From Chloroflexota bacterium (GTDB lineage Bacteria; Chloroflexota; Limnocylindria; Limnocylindrales; CSP1-4): DNA of 7,100 bases. Positions 6,212 to 7,100 of this stretch are shown piece after piece; the first letter of the stretch is position 1, and each line of letters opens with the position of its first letter. The stretch is from NCBI GenBank assembly GCA_021802185.1, contig JAKAAV010000119.1, positions 1 through 7,100 on the forward strand, in the 5' to 3' direction. Under the pieces are notes generated by a model that saw only the letters and a list, made by a program, of their open reading frames with translations, ran no database searches and was not told the DNA's origin. Both the position numbers and the translations under genes were made by a program.

Positions 6212-7100
6212 GTGAAGGAGCTGGTCCCGACGCTCGCAGCCTGGCGCGCCGAGGGCGTGGAGGCGGGGCGGGCCGTCGTCGTCCGAACGTTCGGGTCGTC
6301 CCCGCGTCCCGAGGGCGCGGTGCTGCTCCTCGCGTCGGACGGCCGGATCGCGGGCTCCGTGAGCGGAGGCTGTGTCGAGGGCGCCGCGGCCGACGAGATC
6401 CGGCGCGCGCGACGGACCGGGCGCTCGCGCGTCATCCGGTACGGGATCAGCGATGAGCAGGCCTGGGACGTGGGGCTGGCCTGCGGCGGGACGATCGACG
6501 TGCTGGTCGAGCCGGTCGTCCGGCCGGAAGCCGAGGAGGCGGCGCGCGTGGCCGCGGGGATTGCGGCGGCTGGCGCCGTCCCCGCCGCCGTCATCACGCC
6601 GCTCCCCGGGGGCTCGCCCGGCCCCGAGGTCGGGCCTCATCGGCCCTCCGAGGGCGAGGCGCCCGCGCCTGTGCTCGTCGCGTACGAGGACGGGCGCATC
6701 GACGGCGGGACCGGCGATGCCGACCTGGACGACGAGCTGCGTCGAGTGGGCGCTGACGCCCTCCTTGGCGGCACGTCGCGGACCGTCGAGATCTCCGGCC
6801 GCTCGTTCTTCGTCGAGGCGTTCCCCCGCCGGCCGCGCCTCGTGGTCGTGGGCGCCGTCCAGGTCGCGATCCCGCTCGTCGCGATCGCGCGGACGCTCGG
6901 CTACGAGACGGTGGTCGTCGACGGGCGGCCCGCGTTCGCGACGCGCGAGCGCTTCCCGGAGGCCGACCGGATCGTCGTCGGGTGGCCCGAGGATGCCGCC
7001 GGGGAGATCGACCTCGGGCCTGCCGATGCCGTCGCGGTCCTCTCGCATGACGTGAAGTTCGACGAGCCCGCGATCGTCGAGTCGCTGGCCCGGGGATGCC
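6212..7100 (+). CDS. XdhC/CoxI-family molybdenum hydroxylase maturation protein, C-terminus cut by window edge
   Basis: XdhC-type proteins bind molybdenum cofactor, support its sulfuration and insert it into xanthine dehydrogenase-type enzymes. CoxI/CoxF relatives serve CO dehydrogenase. The 296 visible residues show the N-terminal XdhC/CoxI domain with its diagnostic GSVSGGCVE (48-56) and GLACGGTIDVLVEP (88-101). A Pro/Gly-rich link follows around 130-153, then the C-terminal Rossmann-like domain from about 208: RLVVVGAVQVAIPL, the DGR at 237-239 and SHDVKFDEPAI at 278-288. The usual GAGHVA turn reads GAVQVA. The GTG start at 6212 is supported by GGAGGGG ending 5 bases upstream (6200-6206). 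About 60-90 residues are missing to the right. The preceding molybdopterin-binding protein points to the same pathway. The client enzyme, probably encoded farther right, cannot be named, so I give no gene symbol. Confidence 0.92.
   Translation, partial: MKELVPTLAAWRAEGVEAGRAVVVRTFGSSPRPEGAVLLLASDGRIAGSVSGGCVEGAAADEIRRARRTGRSRVIRYGISDEQAWDVGLACGGTIDVLVEPVVRPEAEEAARVAAGIAAAGAVPAAVITPLPGGSPGPEVGPHRPSEGEAPAPVLVAYEDGRIDGGTGDADLDDELRRVGADALLGGTSRTVEISGRSFFVEAFPRRPRLVVVGAVQVAIPLVAIARTLGYETVVVDGRPAFATRERFPEADRIVVGWPEDAAGEIDLGPADAVAVLSHDVKFDEPAIVESLARGC

Noticed and set aside
5978..7048. Long antisense frame opposite the XdhC-family gene
   Set aside because: It is Arg/Asp/Pro-rich with no motifs. The plus-strand XdhC motifs are unambiguous.

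Overview
The window is about 70% G+C, and the coding frames carry G or C at most third positions. Several genes start with GTG and have strong Shine-Dalgarno sites. The solute-binding lipoprotein has a twin-arginine signal ending in LAAC-G. Together with an XdhC/molybdopterin-binding pair, this suggests a high-GC soil or sediment bacterium. A Chloroflexota lineage of the Limnocylindria type is my first guess and an actinobacterium my second. This is inferred from style; no marker gene is present.

Left part (1-3306), sugar module: a partial sugar ABC transporter solute-binding lipoprotein runs leftward off the window. It is divergent, across a 234-base promoter region, from a DeoR/GlpR-type repressor. 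The repressor stop codon overlaps the start of galT (galactose-1-phosphate uridylyltransferase) by four bases (GTGA). The simplest reading is a sugar-responsive repressor that controls its own operon with galT and the divergent importer. The imported sugar would then be a galactoside or galactose-containing oligosaccharide.

Middle (3307-4512): a convergent gene on the minus strand encodes a UgpC/MsmX-type ABC ATPase. It is separated from galT by a perfect 11-bp hairpin. Such ATPases often power several sugar importers and are commonly encoded apart from them, so it could serve the importer at the left edge.

Right part (4728-7100), plus strand: a small GlsB/YeaQ/YmgE-type membrane protein is followed 13 bases later by a stand-alone MoeA/MoaB-like molybdopterin-binding protein. 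After a 112-base gap comes an XdhC/CoxI-family protein, cut by the window edge. The last two point to assembly of a molybdenum hydroxylase (xanthine dehydrogenase or CO dehydrogenase type) encoded outside the window.

All substantial space is explained by seven genes. I saw no mobile element, CRISPR array, RNA gene or clearly new system. The points worth a second look are the long low-complexity tail of the repressor, the arrangement of the divergent control region, and the molybdopterin-binding protein lacking its frequent nucleotidyltransferase partner domain.
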